DNA from: Bacteroidales bacterium
Lineage (GTDB): Bacteria > Bacteroidota > Bacteroidia > Bacteroidales > UBA10428
Reading direction: 5' to 3'
Length of the DNA: 42,095 bases
Assembly (NCBI GenBank): GCA_016928305.1
Contig: JAFGKY010000031.1
Location: 1 to 42,095, forward strand
This document shows, piece after piece, positions 9,801-19,100 of this stretch; within the stretch, counting starts at the first letter, position 1, and each line of letters begins with the position of its first letter. Under the pieces are notes generated by a model, which saw only the letters and a list, made by a program, of their open reading frames with translations, was not told the origin of the DNA and made no database searches. Both the position numbers and the translations under genes were made by a program.

Positions 9801-10022
9801 TTTCACCGGGATCATGGGTATTTCGTGATTGCCGGCTTTATAACCGCAAAAAGAGTAATCGGGAATCCGATTGTCAAGCGAATCGGGAGTATAAGCAAGT
9901 CTTCCTTCTTTATCTATATAAACCGGAATGGTCTCCTGAGATTGCGCAAAAAAGTCTGTGAATGGCAAAAAGCAGAGCACTAATAACAGAAAGATCCTAT
10001 AAACTATTGTCAGATGCTGCAT
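6879..10022 (-). CDS. Secreted beta-helix plus TIM-barrel-like fusion (pectate-lyase superfamily, DUF6298-like)
   Basis: The 1047-residue protein has a Sec signal (FLPFTDFFAQ, about 1-27). Residues about 70-500 form a right-handed parallel beta-helix of the pectate-lyase superfamily. Marks of it are DATKTIQEAINYV, RGAVLLEKGIYRLEG, SGVALRGSG and a ladder of short CWVRQVTFEHF- and QVTIEDC-type rungs. From about 570 to 900 there is a second domain with TIM-barrel-like motifs (NHWYWMRLKQFAG, GLVLIHQHYF, AGAHWADFPWR). It resembles the family I remember as DUF6298. A short sandwich closes the protein. No T9SS domain or lipobox is seen. A lyase or hydrolase on pectin fragments is likely from context, but the reaction is unknown. 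It lies 35 bp downstream of a PL1 lyase gene and is probably in the same transcript. Confidence 0.7.
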   Translation of the reverse strand: MQHLTIVYRIFLLLVLCFLPFTDFFAQSQETIPVYIDKEGRLAYTPDSLDNRIPDYSFCGYKAGNHEIPMIPVKVVVPVQGEDATKTIQEAINYVSLLPQDEHGFRGAVLLEKGIYRLEGRLVISASGVALRGSGMDVDGTVLIADGKNRETLIRIAGMNNLKKNTEATIIDSYVPVGTNKITVGNNHTFKAGDPVRVHRPVTWAWINTLGMESFGGESGWLRWKPRESGIVWERTITATDEHSVTLDAPLTTALDAAFGGGFISTYSWEGRISDIGIENIRCRSSYNTENLKDEDHCWMAVTIENAKDCWVRQVTFEHFAGSAVAVYETAKQVTIEDCISLSPVSEIGGQRRYTFFTSGQLTLFQRCYAENGYHDFATGNFAPGPNAFVQCESHLPNNFSGTTDRWASGVLFDLVYVDGNALSLGNRGPDGQGAGWTAANSMIWQCSAARIDCYSPPTATNWAFGAWGQFSGNGSWHESNSHIKPRSLYYAQLAERTGDDMLKRAHFLPVEFESTSSPSVDQAQAMTASSANPQIHLRAWIEHASQRTPVLIKKEAAIPVSRIMKKKDVENETIKKEISIENGWLIIHDAVLTGRTIGTQWWRGTIRPEDVEKSGPHLTRFVPGRTGMGFTDNLEEVTNEMICNNILAIDHNYGLWYERRRDDHERIRRMDSDVWPPFYEQPFARSGQDIAWDGLSKYDLTKPNHWYWMRLKQFAGLADKKGLVLIHQHYFQHNMLEAGAHWADFPWRTVNNINNTGFPEPPPYAGDKCIFMAEQFYDVTHPERKKIHKQYIRQCLNNFADNANVVHLIGKEYTGPLHFVEFWIDNIKEWEKETSHNALIGLSTTKDVQDTILADPLRSPSIEIIDIRYWQYRADGSLYAPEGGKNLAPRQHARLVNPGKASFQSVYKAVSEYRIKFPEKAVIYSNPIKHNLHWAVFMAGGSMAAIPVIDDKVFYVAAATMKPVTFIENHQEVYSLANAQGEKIMYCSGESIPDLELPGPGKEIELIWIDPANGQILKTEGNIKGGRTYKPESPIAGDVVLWIKKK

Positions 10023-10057
10023 AAAAGTTTATGTTTCCCGAAGCCTGCAAGGTTTGA

Positions 10058-11746
10058 TTATTTTATCAGGTCCTCAGCCTCCAATGTTTCCTTGTTGTTT
10101 TTTAAATCGGTCCAGTCTGTTTTTATTGCCGGATCGATACCGTTGATATATTTCTCAATGTTCGTATAACCATCACCGTTCATATCGTCTGCAGCGTCTG
10201 AAGCATTGTTCGGATTCAAACCGTATTTAACCTCCCATGCATCCGGCATGCCATCATTATCGGAATCCATATACGCTTCACCGTTGTATTCCGGATATCC
10301 TCTTACCTGGGCAATGTCGGTAATGATACCCAGTTTATAGGAATCTTTATCCAGCCGGCGTTTAGCGAACTGATACAAGGTATCGATTTGTACATAGTGT
10401 GAAAGGTCAATCTGGTTGGTTCTCACCTGTTCGATCACACGGATGTCTACCGGATCACGTTTCGGCAGCGTTGCACCTGCGTTGGCCAATACAAATGCAT
10501 AGGCTTCCTGAGCCGAAGTGACCGATACCGGTGCCATCGGGAATGGTTTATCCCATTTAATGGCTGCACAAAACTTGTTACAGTCGGGAAAACTTTCCAC
10601 CTGGACACCCCCGGCCCAGTTATCTTTGGTAATAGAATCATTTCCCTCGAGGATATTTCCGTTTACATAAGCGCGGCCATATACAGAATAATCCAGATTG
10701 CTTCTTCCCGATTCCGGTTTTAGCAGCCTGTGTCTTTCTTTTGAGTTTTTCGGGGTTACAGGACCTGGTTTATAATAATTGTTGATAATATTATAAAGAG
10801 CCGTATAGTCGCCTCCATCCACTGACCTGTGCATCCAGTTATAGATCACATTATTTATCAGGTTAAAAATCCCGTTCCACCCTATCGATGGATTACGACC
10901 TGTATTGTTCGCCCATAAATTGCGTGCAAAAGTACAGTTTTCACCTCCTAGGGTGCTGCCGAAAGAATGATTGTATGTGTCGAGTGCCTCTGAGAAAATA
11001 CTGTTCTGTATGGTAATATTTACCGTGGGAAGCTTTCTAGGAGGTTTCCCGTCACCGGCATCATACATATGGCGATAAACGGACATATTCTCATCCAATC
11101 CCCAGCTTGCCGAGACATGATCGATCATGATATTGCCGACAGGATTACCTCCAAGGGCATCATCACGTCGTCCGACCCATGTTTCACCACGGCGGAAACG
11201 CATATGGCGGATAATGACATCGTGTGTATTTATCCAGACCGATTCCCCGGCAATGCAGATACCATTTCCGGGTGCTGTCTGGCCTGCTATGGTAATATAC
11301 GGAGCCCGGATAATAAGGGGCGATCTGAGCCTGATAATGCCGGCTACATTGAATACGATTATCCTGGCACCACCGGTCTCGCATGCCTCACGAAAAGTAC
11401 CCGGACCACTGTCTTCGAGACTGGTAACGACAATTACCTTACCACCCCGTCCGCCAAATGAAAACATGCCGCCACCTTCTGCCCCCGGAAATGCAGGTAT
11501 ATCAGCCTGTGGCAGGTCTGTTGGCCGGGCTGCCCAGGGAATATATGGCCTGCCCTGCAGCGCTTCTTCTTCAACAACAGGCAGAGCCTTTTGCCAGGCC
11601 TTGTCTGTGCTCTCAACGGCTTTTTGCATGTATTCCTCGGTGGCCTTCTTAACCTCTTCGGTAATCTTGGGATATTGTGCTTTCATTACAAATCCTGACC
11701 CAAAAATCAATAATGAAGAAACGATGATGACACCTTTGCTTTTCAT
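10058..11746 (-). CDS. Pectate lyase, PL1 family, secreted
   Basis: The 562-residue protein has a Sec signal ending near MKAQ (residue 24) and a helical spacer at 25-80. A PL1 beta-helix covers about 84-470. PAFPGAEGGG at 84-93 and GGRGGKVIVVTSL at 98-110 are the usual N-terminal marks. ITIAGQTAPG at 151-160 and MIDHVSASWGLDE at 207-219 carry the helix turn and the calcium-binding acidic residues. Arg174-184 region residues (IIRHMRFRRG) fit the family. Two calcium-loop-like segments follow (DSDNDGMPDAWE at 494-505 and DMNGDGYTNIE at 521-531), similar to thrombospondin type 3 or dockerin loops. PL1 enzymes cut de-esterified homogalacturonan by beta-elimination. Unlike the second PL1 here, it lacks a T9SS sorting domain and ends in a short charged tail, so its final location may differ. 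Confidence 0.88.
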   Translation of the reverse strand: MKSKGVIIVSSLLIFGSGFVMKAQYPKITEEVKKATEEYMQKAVESTDKAWQKALPVVEEEALQGRPYIPWAARPTDLPQADIPAFPGAEGGGMFSFGGRGGKVIVVTSLEDSGPGTFREACETGGARIIVFNVAGIIRLRSPLIIRAPYITIAGQTAPGNGICIAGESVWINTHDVIIRHMRFRRGETWVGRRDDALGGNPVGNIMIDHVSASWGLDENMSVYRHMYDAGDGKPPRKLPTVNITIQNSIFSEALDTYNHSFGSTLGGENCTFARNLWANNTGRNPSIGWNGIFNLINNVIYNWMHRSVDGGDYTALYNIINNYYKPGPVTPKNSKERHRLLKPESGRSNLDYSVYGRAYVNGNILEGNDSITKDNWAGGVQVESFPDCNKFCAAIKWDKPFPMAPVSVTSAQEAYAFVLANAGATLPKRDPVDIRVIEQVRTNQIDLSHYVQIDTLYQFAKRRLDKDSYKLGIITDIAQVRGYPEYNGEAYMDSDNDGMPDAWEVKYGLNPNNASDAADDMNGDGYTNIEKYINGIDPAIKTDWTDLKNNKETLEAEDLIK

Positions 11747-11891
11747 ATGTAATTAGTGTTTTTTATAATGGCCTTTTTATTAATGATTGATTCGTTCCAT
11801 CGTATGTAATTTTGTCGCCGAAGAAGAACAATATAATACAATTTTGACAATAGATTACTACTTTTTATTGTCAATCATTCAGTGTGTCTCC

Positions 11892-11936
11892 TCACCCCCC
11901 GGCCCCTCTCCAAGCTGGAGAGGGGAAGGGGGGTGA
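11892..11936. repeat. Long imperfect inverted repeat (hairpin)
   Basis: Outer arms TCACCCCCC (892-900) and GGGGGGTGA (928-936) and inner arms CCCCTCTCCA (903-912) and TGGAGAGGGG (916-925) give about 19 base pairs, with one GG/AA mismatch and a 3-base loop. It lies in the 226-bp gap after the pectinesterase gene, whose stop is at 11973. Either strand could form it. There is no T-run after the stem, so it is not a classic intrinsic terminator. It looks like a dispersed repeat or mRNA-stabilising hairpin. The rest of the gap (11747-11972) is AT-rich and shows no gene. Confidence 0.85.
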
Positions 11937-11972
11937 AGAATTTCTGCCTGTAAATTGCACATATAACTTCGT

Positions 11973-13433
11973 TTATTGATGAACTATTTTTCTGATTAAA
12001 ACCTGTCCTGTTTCATTTTCTGCTTTCACTATATAAATTCCTTTTTGAAAATCAGGCAGCTGCAGGTATTCAGTATGTTCGACCTGAACTGCCGGTCTGC
12101 CTGAAAGATCATAAATCGTGATCCTTGCAGGTTCAGACAGCGTAACAGCTTCATTTGTCACGGATATCGAGAAGGTGCTTGTATTGATTTTCATTATATC
12201 GGATGCAGATACAATATATTCGTCCGATGCTGAACTTAAATTACCGTATGTGGCAACCGATTTTACCCTGTATGTATTCATAAGTGAATGATCAGCGGTT
12301 GTATCGCGATAACAGGTGGTATCTGAAAACCCGATCACTGAATCATTTCTGATGATTACAAAGCCGGTACCTTCCGGTACTTCAGCCCACCAGGTAAGCT
12401 GTAAATCATCTGCGGATAAATTGGTGGGTGCGTTGTTTGCAATGGTTTTAGGGATCGGATCCCATTCCATGTCCTGTTTTTTAAAAAAGTAATCCAGTGA
12501 ATAGTAAGTGCCGACATCTTCGGGGGAGATCTGGTGACTCCATTCAACACGCAAAAGTGTGTCTGCAAGCTCTCCGCCTATATTTCTGCTCTGGTATTCG
12601 CCATAGAATCCGCTGAGATGATTTTCGGTGCCGCTCCAGACAGACCAGCCTTCCGGTTTAATATGGATGTCAAGGATGCAGCTAATATAAACAGCAGAGG
12701 CATTGGGTTGCCAGGGACGTCCCAGGTAATAGCTGGAAACGGGAACATCGTTATTGCAGGTTATAATTGATTCTTTGAATAGTAAACCATGATAAAAAGT
12801 ACCTCCATCGGATTTTATGGATGTAAGCTTTGTATCGGAGGGAACGGCAATATACTGTCCACCTTTTACACAATGAATAATACAATTGTCGAAAACAGCT
12901 GTTGCATCACCGAAAATGAAATCCGTTGCTCCTTCGACATAACAGTTAAGATTGTATTGCCTGTTTTTATGGGCATAATACGTATCCTGGAAACCCAGGA
13001 ACCGGCAATTATTAAAAACCTGCCTTTCCCCAATAGTCCTTATCGCCACTGCCTGTCCGACATTCCCTGCTGAGTTCTGAAAGGTGATGTTCTCAGCATA
13101 AAAATCGCTGCCCTCTGCCAGGAATGTATAACTACCTGCAGTGGAAATACCATCTTTACCATTGTAGTCATCATACGTAATGACTACTCCGTTATTACTC
13201 TCCCCAATGAAGCATACATTTGTTTTCGACGCAGGGAGGTGAACTTTCTCATAATAAATGCCGTTTTTAATAAATACCCTGTAGGGCAGTGGGCTATAAT
13301 CAGGTATGCGGTTAATAGCCGATTGTACCGAACGGTATGCGTCAGGACCTTCTTTGGCCACAAGCATGTCAAAGACCTGTGCCCCTGACAGAGCGGGCAT
13401 AAGAAAAACGGCAACCAGCAAGAAACGATTCAT
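11973..13433 (-). CDS. Pectinesterase (CE8) with a T9SS sorting domain
   Basis: The 486-residue protein has a Sec signal (ending LSGAQ, residue 19) and a CE8 beta-helix at about 22-320. Expected active-site residues are present: Gln127 in GNVGQAVA, Gln149-Asp150 in GFQDTYY (acid/base), Asp171 in DFIFGDA (nucleophile), and Arg239 and Trp241 in LGRPW. A fibronectin-type or Ig-like linker at about 335-410 leads to a type A T9SS sorting domain at about 415-486 (ARITIYDLSGRP, FQKGIYIVK, VLIRKIV). The enzyme should remove methyl esters from homogalacturonan outside the cell and so prepare substrate for the PL1 lyases on either side. It starts 18 bp after the stop of the upstream PL1 gene. Confidence 0.92.
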   Translation of the reverse strand: MNRFLLVAVFLMPALSGAQVFDMLVAKEGPDAYRSVQSAINRIPDYSPLPYRVFIKNGIYYEKVHLPASKTNVCFIGESNNGVVITYDDYNGKDGISTAGSYTFLAEGSDFYAENITFQNSAGNVGQAVAIRTIGERQVFNNCRFLGFQDTYYAHKNRQYNLNCYVEGATDFIFGDATAVFDNCIIHCVKGGQYIAVPSDTKLTSIKSDGGTFYHGLLFKESIITCNNDVPVSSYYLGRPWQPNASAVYISCILDIHIKPEGWSVWSGTENHLSGFYGEYQSRNIGGELADTLLRVEWSHQISPEDVGTYYSLDYFFKKQDMEWDPIPKTIANNAPTNLSADDLQLTWWAEVPEGTGFVIIRNDSVIGFSDTTCYRDTTADHSLMNTYRVKSVATYGNLSSASDEYIVSASDIMKINTSTFSISVTNEAVTLSEPARITIYDLSGRPAVQVEHTEYLQLPDFQKGIYIVKAENETGQVLIRKIVHQ

Positions 13434-13451
13434 ACGGAAAAGGAAAATATG

Positions 13452-15137
13452 CTACAATTTCGTGATTTTATGGCAATATCCATTACCGTCTTTTGTATAT
13501 ATTCTGAGGATGTATATTCCTTTGTTCAGAAGGCTGATATCCACTTCGTTGTTGCTGCGCAGCCTTGGTGTCAGATGTTTGCCGGTAACATCCAGTAGTT
13601 CCACGCTGTCCCATAGCTGCTCGGATTTTATAGTCAGCAAGCCGTTGGAAGGATTGGGGTAAATGAGAATGCGGTTGCGCTGACTCTCCTTCCAACCCGT
13701 TGGAATATAAGGTATATAGGGAATATCGGAGTTCAGATAGTGTTCCAGATTCGAATAGCCATCACCGGCAATAACCTTAGCGTCTTCCGGATCGGCAGCA
13801 TTGAGTCCGTGGCTGTTTTCCCATTCATCAGGTATTCCATCCCCATCGGTATCCGCCGGTACTTTATCTGCCGTGGGAGTATGGTAATCAGGCCATCCGC
13901 CCACTTCTGTCTGGCTGTCAATCAATCCGGATGCTGCTCCCAGCACACCGCCATGTACAATTTCAATTTCCCCCCTGGCTTCACCCACAATACGTTTATC
14001 AACGGTATCTCTTAATGGTTTTATAGCTCCTGCATAAGCCAGTACGGAATCAAATGCCTCCTGTGCCGTATGGGTGGTGATGGGTGATACTTCGAATATT
14101 GTGTCGCTTTTTACATTGGACGTATCACTGCCAACGGCATCTGTGATAACGCCAAGCCAGTTGTTGGTATTTAAGCCTCCTGTTATACCTTCCATATAAT
14201 TGCCTGAAAGATACCATTGGCCATATCCGTATGCCGTATTGCCTTCCGTAACATAGGTCGGGCGGCAGAAATACGGGCTGCCGGTCCCGGGTCCGGGCCT
14301 GTAATAATTATTGATCATGTTGGTATGACAAAGTGCCGCAGGATCATCGATTTCCATCTCGCCTCCATAAATGGCCCCCGGAGATCCCCAGTTGAATATC
14401 ACGTTATTCCGGAAATCAACCAGAGCAACCGTATCGTGTGCACGACAGCCGTTGATGCGGGGAGAACGGGTTTGGTTATGAGCCAGCAGGTTGTGATGGT
14501 AAGAGGAATATTGCCCACCCCATTGACCGGCATATCCGCGCGGCCCTTTGGAATGGTAGGAATCATAAAGCGATTCACTGATGATGCACCATTGAACGGT
14601 TGTGTATTTATTATCATAAAAGGTGGCATTTTCCTCAATAGCCCAGCTGAAAGAACAATGATCAACAATGACATGTTTTGCATTTTCGATATTCAGTCCC
14701 GATGCCTGACCTTTCAACTCATCACCCGGGCGAAAACGCAGGTAGCGGATGATCAGGTTATTACCCGAAAGTTTGACCGAGGCATCTTTAATGCAGATTC
14801 CGTCACCGGGAGCAGTCTGACCTGCAATTGTTATGTTTGAACGGCCGGATTTCAATTCCGACACCAGCTCAATGATACCGGAAACGTGGAATATTATGGT
14901 AATTGGATCATCACCTGCTGTATTCAAGGCTTCGCGCAAGGTGCCCGGAAGGATATTGCCATACCTGTCCTTATCCAGCAGGCTGGTAACTTCAATCACC
15001 CTTCCGCCACGACCGCCGGTGGCATGTTTGCCAAAACCTTCAGCTCTGGGAAAAGCCGGTACCTGACCCCAGGCTATTGAACCGTTATGAAGAAAGAGAC
15101 AGATTATGCAAAAAACCAGTGAACTTAATTTTCTCAT
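13452..15137 (-). CDS. Pectate lyase, PL1 family, with a T9SS sorting domain
   Basis: The 561-residue protein has a Sec signal (ending IAWGQ, residue 25). A PL1 beta-helix covers about 27-420: VPAFPRAEGFG at 26-36, GGRGGRVIEVTSL at 41-53, ITIAGQTAPGDG at 102-113, IIRYLRFRPGD at 129-139 and IVDHCSFSWAIEEN at 157-170. A calcium-loop segment DTDGDGIPDEWE lies at 429-440. The type A T9SS domain covers about 488-561 (ILIYPNPSNG, VELLDVTGK, LNKGIYILRIY). It should be exported through T9SS and attached to the surface or released, cutting homogalacturonan. The ATG at 15137 overlaps the TGA of the upstream gene (ATGA), so translational coupling is likely. It is a relative, not a close copy, of the PL1 at 10058-11746. 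Confidence 0.92.
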   Translation of the reverse strand: MRKLSSLVFCIICLFLHNGSIAWGQVPAFPRAEGFGKHATGGRGGRVIEVTSLLDKDRYGNILPGTLREALNTAGDDPITIIFHVSGIIELVSELKSGRSNITIAGQTAPGDGICIKDASVKLSGNNLIIRYLRFRPGDELKGQASGLNIENAKHVIVDHCSFSWAIEENATFYDNKYTTVQWCIISESLYDSYHSKGPRGYAGQWGGQYSSYHHNLLAHNQTRSPRINGCRAHDTVALVDFRNNVIFNWGSPGAIYGGEMEIDDPAALCHTNMINNYYRPGPGTGSPYFCRPTYVTEGNTAYGYGQWYLSGNYMEGITGGLNTNNWLGVITDAVGSDTSNVKSDTIFEVSPITTHTAQEAFDSVLAYAGAIKPLRDTVDKRIVGEARGEIEIVHGGVLGAASGLIDSQTEVGGWPDYHTPTADKVPADTDGDGIPDEWENSHGLNAADPEDAKVIAGDGYSNLEHYLNSDIPYIPYIPTGWKESQRNRILIYPNPSNGLLTIKSEQLWDSVELLDVTGKHLTPRLRSNNEVDISLLNKGIYILRIYTKDGNGYCHKITKL

Positions 15138-16066
15138 TCAATATATATTTTTTGTAATGCACCATTGGATGACAAAACTATATATATTCCACCGGATGGC
15201 AAGCTGACTTGTTTTCCAGAACCCATAAACTGCCCCAGGCTGTTATATACTTTTATAGAATTATCTGCAAACAGAGTACGGTTGTTAACTTTCAGGTTAA
15301 GCTTATTGTTGTCAATCCTACTGTCATCAATGGATGAAACCATATCAGCCATTATCTTGATGGAATGGATTTTAACGTATTGCCCTTTGATCGGACGGTC
15401 AAGACTTACATCGTTGGTTGAAATCCTCAGTACAATCGGATTGTCTTTCGATGCGTTTACCATTTCTTCAAACTCCAGATGGCTTTCGCTGGTATATGTT
15501 ACCCTGTAACCACCCTGGGCAGCGACAAAATCGCTGATATAATTGTTTTCCCATGTTAAGCCGTTATCCTTTGAGTATTCAATGTTATAGGGTATTTTTC
15601 GCTGCTCGTTGATGCTGACATCCGAGGAAGTTTCCATGAATAAGCTTTGCAGGTTAACAATGGCCGGCGTTAATACAGCACTGATCGAAGCGCTGTCGGT
15701 TCCCAGGTAAAGGGAAGGCGCCATCTGAATATAGCCATCCGGCACCGGGGGCTCGATAGGTGTACTCTTGTGTGTACACGTGGGCATGATCATACAGCTT
15801 ATATAGGTAAAATTCTGCTGTGTTCCACATTCATGATGGTTGTCCTGCGGGCTAAGGTAATTTTCATAACCGTCGAAGCACCCGTTATAAAATTCCGGAG
15901 TGCCGTCTTCATTCAGATCAAGGTAAACACCGGCAATATAATATCCGTCATCATGAGGAATAAGTTCAGCAGGACTGAAGATGATCTCATTTTGCGCTGA
16001 CAGTGTTAATATGCCCATACTGACAACCATAAGGGTCGATGCTAAAAATTTTGGTATTGTTTTCAT
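15134..16066 (-). CDS. Unknown secreted protein with T9SS-like C-terminus (paralogue of 19426-20346)
   Basis: I chose the ATG at 16066 (310 residues) over an upstream ATG at 16135 because it gives a normal Sec signal (MKTIPKFLASTLMVVSMG, ending LSAQ); the longer form adds 23 polar and aromatic residues from a hairpin region. I do not recognise the family. Mature features shared with the protein at 19426-20346 are IIF-PAxLIP, GYYIxGV, EFYNGC, QxxFTYxxCMIMPTC, IEYSKDNGxTWE, HLEFxEMVNASKDxPIVLRI and VKIHxxKIMAD. The end (IKVYNSLGQFMG, GGIYIVL, QKIYIE) looks like a short type A T9SS sorting domain. A surface carbohydrate-binding or scaffold role is plausible from context, not shown. The stop overlaps the start of the PL1 gene by ATGA. 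Confidence 0.75.
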   Translation of the reverse strand: MKTIPKFLASTLMVVSMGILTLSAQNEIIFSPAELIPHDDGYYIAGVYLDLNEDGTPEFYNGCFDGYENYLSPQDNHHECGTQQNFTYISCMIMPTCTHKSTPIEPPVPDGYIQMAPSLYLGTDSASISAVLTPAIVNLQSLFMETSSDVSINEQRKIPYNIEYSKDNGLTWENNYISDFVAAQGGYRVTYTSESHLEFEEMVNASKDNPIVLRISTNDVSLDRPIKGQYVKIHSIKIMADMVSSIDDSRIDNNKLNLKVNNRTLFADNSIKVYNSLGQFMGSGKQVSLPSGGIYIVLSSNGALQKIYIE

Positions 16067-16104
16067 TTCGGTTTCTGGTTTGATAAAATGCTGTTTGAAG
16101 AAAG

Positions 16105-16128
16105 GAAAGGGAGGATGTCCTCCCTTTC
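16105..16128. terminator. Intercistronic hairpin, possible attenuator
   Basis: GAAAGGGAGGA (16105-16115) pairs with TCCTCCCTTTC (16118-16128), a perfect 11-bp stem with a 2-base centre. It sits in the gap between the stop of the tandem beta-helix gene (16164) and the start of the next gene (16066). On the transcribed strand the stem is followed by CTTTCTTC, a poor U-tract. Partial termination or protection of the upstream mRNA end is possible. Confidence 0.5.
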
Positions 16129-16163
16129 TTCTCAACGCATAACATTATTAACTAATCTGAAAA

Positions 16164-19100
16164 TTATTCCTTAACCAGCCGGAACATCTTGTCCTGGCTA
16201 CCTGATTTGACATTTACAATATAAATGCCGGCTCTCAGATTGGCAACCGATACAGGAACATTCGGTTCGACTTCAGTCATCAGAACAACCGTCCCCACAA
16301 CGTTGCATATCGTGACCTGTGCCCTCTGTTTGATCTTGATTAAGATATGATCCGTTGCAGGATTCGGAACAATCTGAATAGCATCAGCTGTTGCAGCTGA
16401 TAATGAACTGCCCTGGTTGGAGATTTCAATGGTGGCAGTACCGGATTTGTAAGTTCCGTCAGTTGCTCTGGCAGTGACGATTACTGTGCCGTTGGAGACA
16501 GCAGTTAGCAACCCTGTTTCGGAGATGGTTGCAACTTCGGGTTTGTCGACACTCCATGTCACGACCTGTATGCAAGCCGTATCCGGTGTAATGGTGGCGA
16601 TCATCTGCAAGGTTCCTCCGTTCACGGTAATGGCCGTGGCTCCGCCTTCACCGGCAACGGTCACACTCTCTACAGGAGTCTGTCCGCTGATTGGGATTGT
16701 CAGCTCGCCGTAAACTCCGGATCCATCGTTGGCAGTGGCCCTTACGATCACATCGCCGCACTGAACTGCTAAAAGTTCGGCTGTCGTAGGTGATTTAACC
16801 GTAATGATGGCTTTGCCGTCACCGGAAAGGCTCCAGGTAATCGACTTGTCATCGGCATTGCCGGGGACAATGGCGGCGGCAAGATTCAGGAATCCGCCTT
16901 TATTGGTGATCTCTGTAGCCGGATTCCCCTGGGCATTTGTTGCTGAAAGCGTAATACCGGTTACATAGGTCTTTTGTTCAATCGTAATGACAATAGCGTC
17001 GTAGAATGAACTGTTGTAATTAGAGGCAGCGGTAACCTTCACCTTACCGGCTGCAGTCGGGCTGAGCAAACCAGTTCCTGCATCAATGGTTGCTGCTCCG
17101 GCTGTTCCGTCGTATCCGTTTTCAACCGACCAGGTTACGGTTTTGTCTACATCTCCTTCCAGTGTTACAACAACCTCAAGCTGGATATCAACACCTTCAA
17201 CAACTCTTGTAAGCACAGCTTTGATGGAAACCACATCTGCGGAAGCTTTGGGCGCCCAGCGCGGGTCACCGATGGCGCCACCATCCGTTGCTGCGGAATA
17301 GAGTGAAGAGGTATCAGGAATTGTGAAATCGAATGCAACGGTATCGGCAAATCCCGGGTAGAAACGGTAGATGTTATTTACGTGGACATTGGCCTGCAAC
17401 GCAACCGAATCAAGATTGAAAATATCCTTGGCGAGATCCGTTACATCAAAGCGGTTGAACGAACTATAGGCAATGGTAAAGTCTCCGGCCAGCGGATCAA
17501 TCCTGAACGGCCTTGCATTGTATTCATGGAATAACCTGCAAACGATATTGTTGGTGAATGTCAGGGTAACCGATTCGTCTTTCGGATCGTTGACCTGGAT
17601 CAGGGAATTATTGTTCCCGGCAACCCTGAAAAACGTATTATGGTCAATGATATACGTTTTGTGAATCAACGTATCGTTGGGAGCAGTTTGCAGAAAATCG
17701 GGGTTTTTGACGAATCCTGTACCCAGGTCATAAAATGTTGAATTGGTGACCTTCAGGTATTTGGCAAAGTTGATATTCGGATCGATTGCATAGTTTCCCA
17801 GGAAGTCGTGCCAGATAACATTATTCACCAGGATGGTGTCGTAGTAACAGTGTTTGTTCTGCTCCAGGTCAATACCACCAGTGAATCCCCAAGCTTCAAC
17901 ATTTTCAATGTCGATCCTGTAAAATGTCTGATAGCTCTGATACATCCGGTAAAGTAAGATAAACTCGGCCCTGTGGGTTGAATCAGCATTAAAGCCGTTC
18001 AAGGTAAGATTCTTTATGGCAACACTGAGCGAATCTTCAATTACCTTGAAACCGTTATCGAGGCATGTAACCATAGGCTTTGTATTGAGTCTCGGGTCAC
18101 CCATAACCGTTATTCCCTGTTTTACATCAATAACGTGGTTAACAACATATTCACCTGCACTGATCAGTACGATTGTATCACCCGGATTCCAGTAAGTGGT
18201 ATCCTCAATGAAATGCTCAAGTGTATCAGCGCTGGTGTTCGGTATCAGATGACAATTCGGTCCCGGGGCCCATGGCTTTTCACCTTTGACCCATCGCGGG
18301 TCACCGATGGGCCCTCCATCGGAACCGGCTCCCAGCATTGGATTTCCATTATAAATTGAGAAGTCATACGTATTGGTGTCTGCAAAACCGGGATCAATTT
18401 TCAACATTGCCGTTGTATCGACATTATCCTGTAAGACGACGCTGTCAAGGTTGAAAATATCCTTTGCCAGATCAGCAACCTCAAACTGATGAATATTGCT
18501 GTATGCAAAATTAAAAGTGCCGGCCAGGGGATCAATCCTGAAAGGCCTTGCATTGTTATAATGGTACAGCTTACTTACGATGTTATTTGTAAATGTCAGC
18601 GTGACAGTTTGATCTTTAGGGTCGTTGATCTGGATCAGCGAATTGTTGTTTCCGGCAACTTTGTAAAAGGTATTATGATCATAAGTGAAGATTTTCGGGA
18701 TAATGGTATCATTTGTTGCCGCCTGGGCAAAATCAGGATTCTTCTGAAATCCCGTACCCAGGTTATAAAATGTGGAATTGGTGACCGAAATGTATTTAGC
18801 AAAATTAATGTTGGGATCGATCGCATAATCCCCTAAAAAGTCATGCCATACCACATCGTTGATGATAATCGAATCATAATAGCAGTGTTTGTTCTGCTCC
18901 AGGTCGATACCACCTCTGAATCCCCAGGCTTCTACATTTTCAATCTTAATATTGTAAAATGATTTATAGCTCTGGTATAACCGGTACAACAGGATAAACT
19001 CGGCCCTGTGGCTTGAATCAGCATTGAATCCGTTCAGCTTTAGATTTTTTATGGTAACGCTGGTCAGATCTTTTAGCATCCTGAATCCATTATCCATAAA

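Noticed and set aside
14217..14840. A 207-residue plus-strand frame opposite the PL1 lyase
   Set aside because: It lies wholly antisense to a PL1 gene with all family motifs, so it is a shadow frame of the beta-helix coding sequence.
16067..16135. An upstream ATG for the unknown secreted protein
   Set aside because: It starts in the intercistronic hairpin region and would place 23 unrelated residues before a clean Sec signal.
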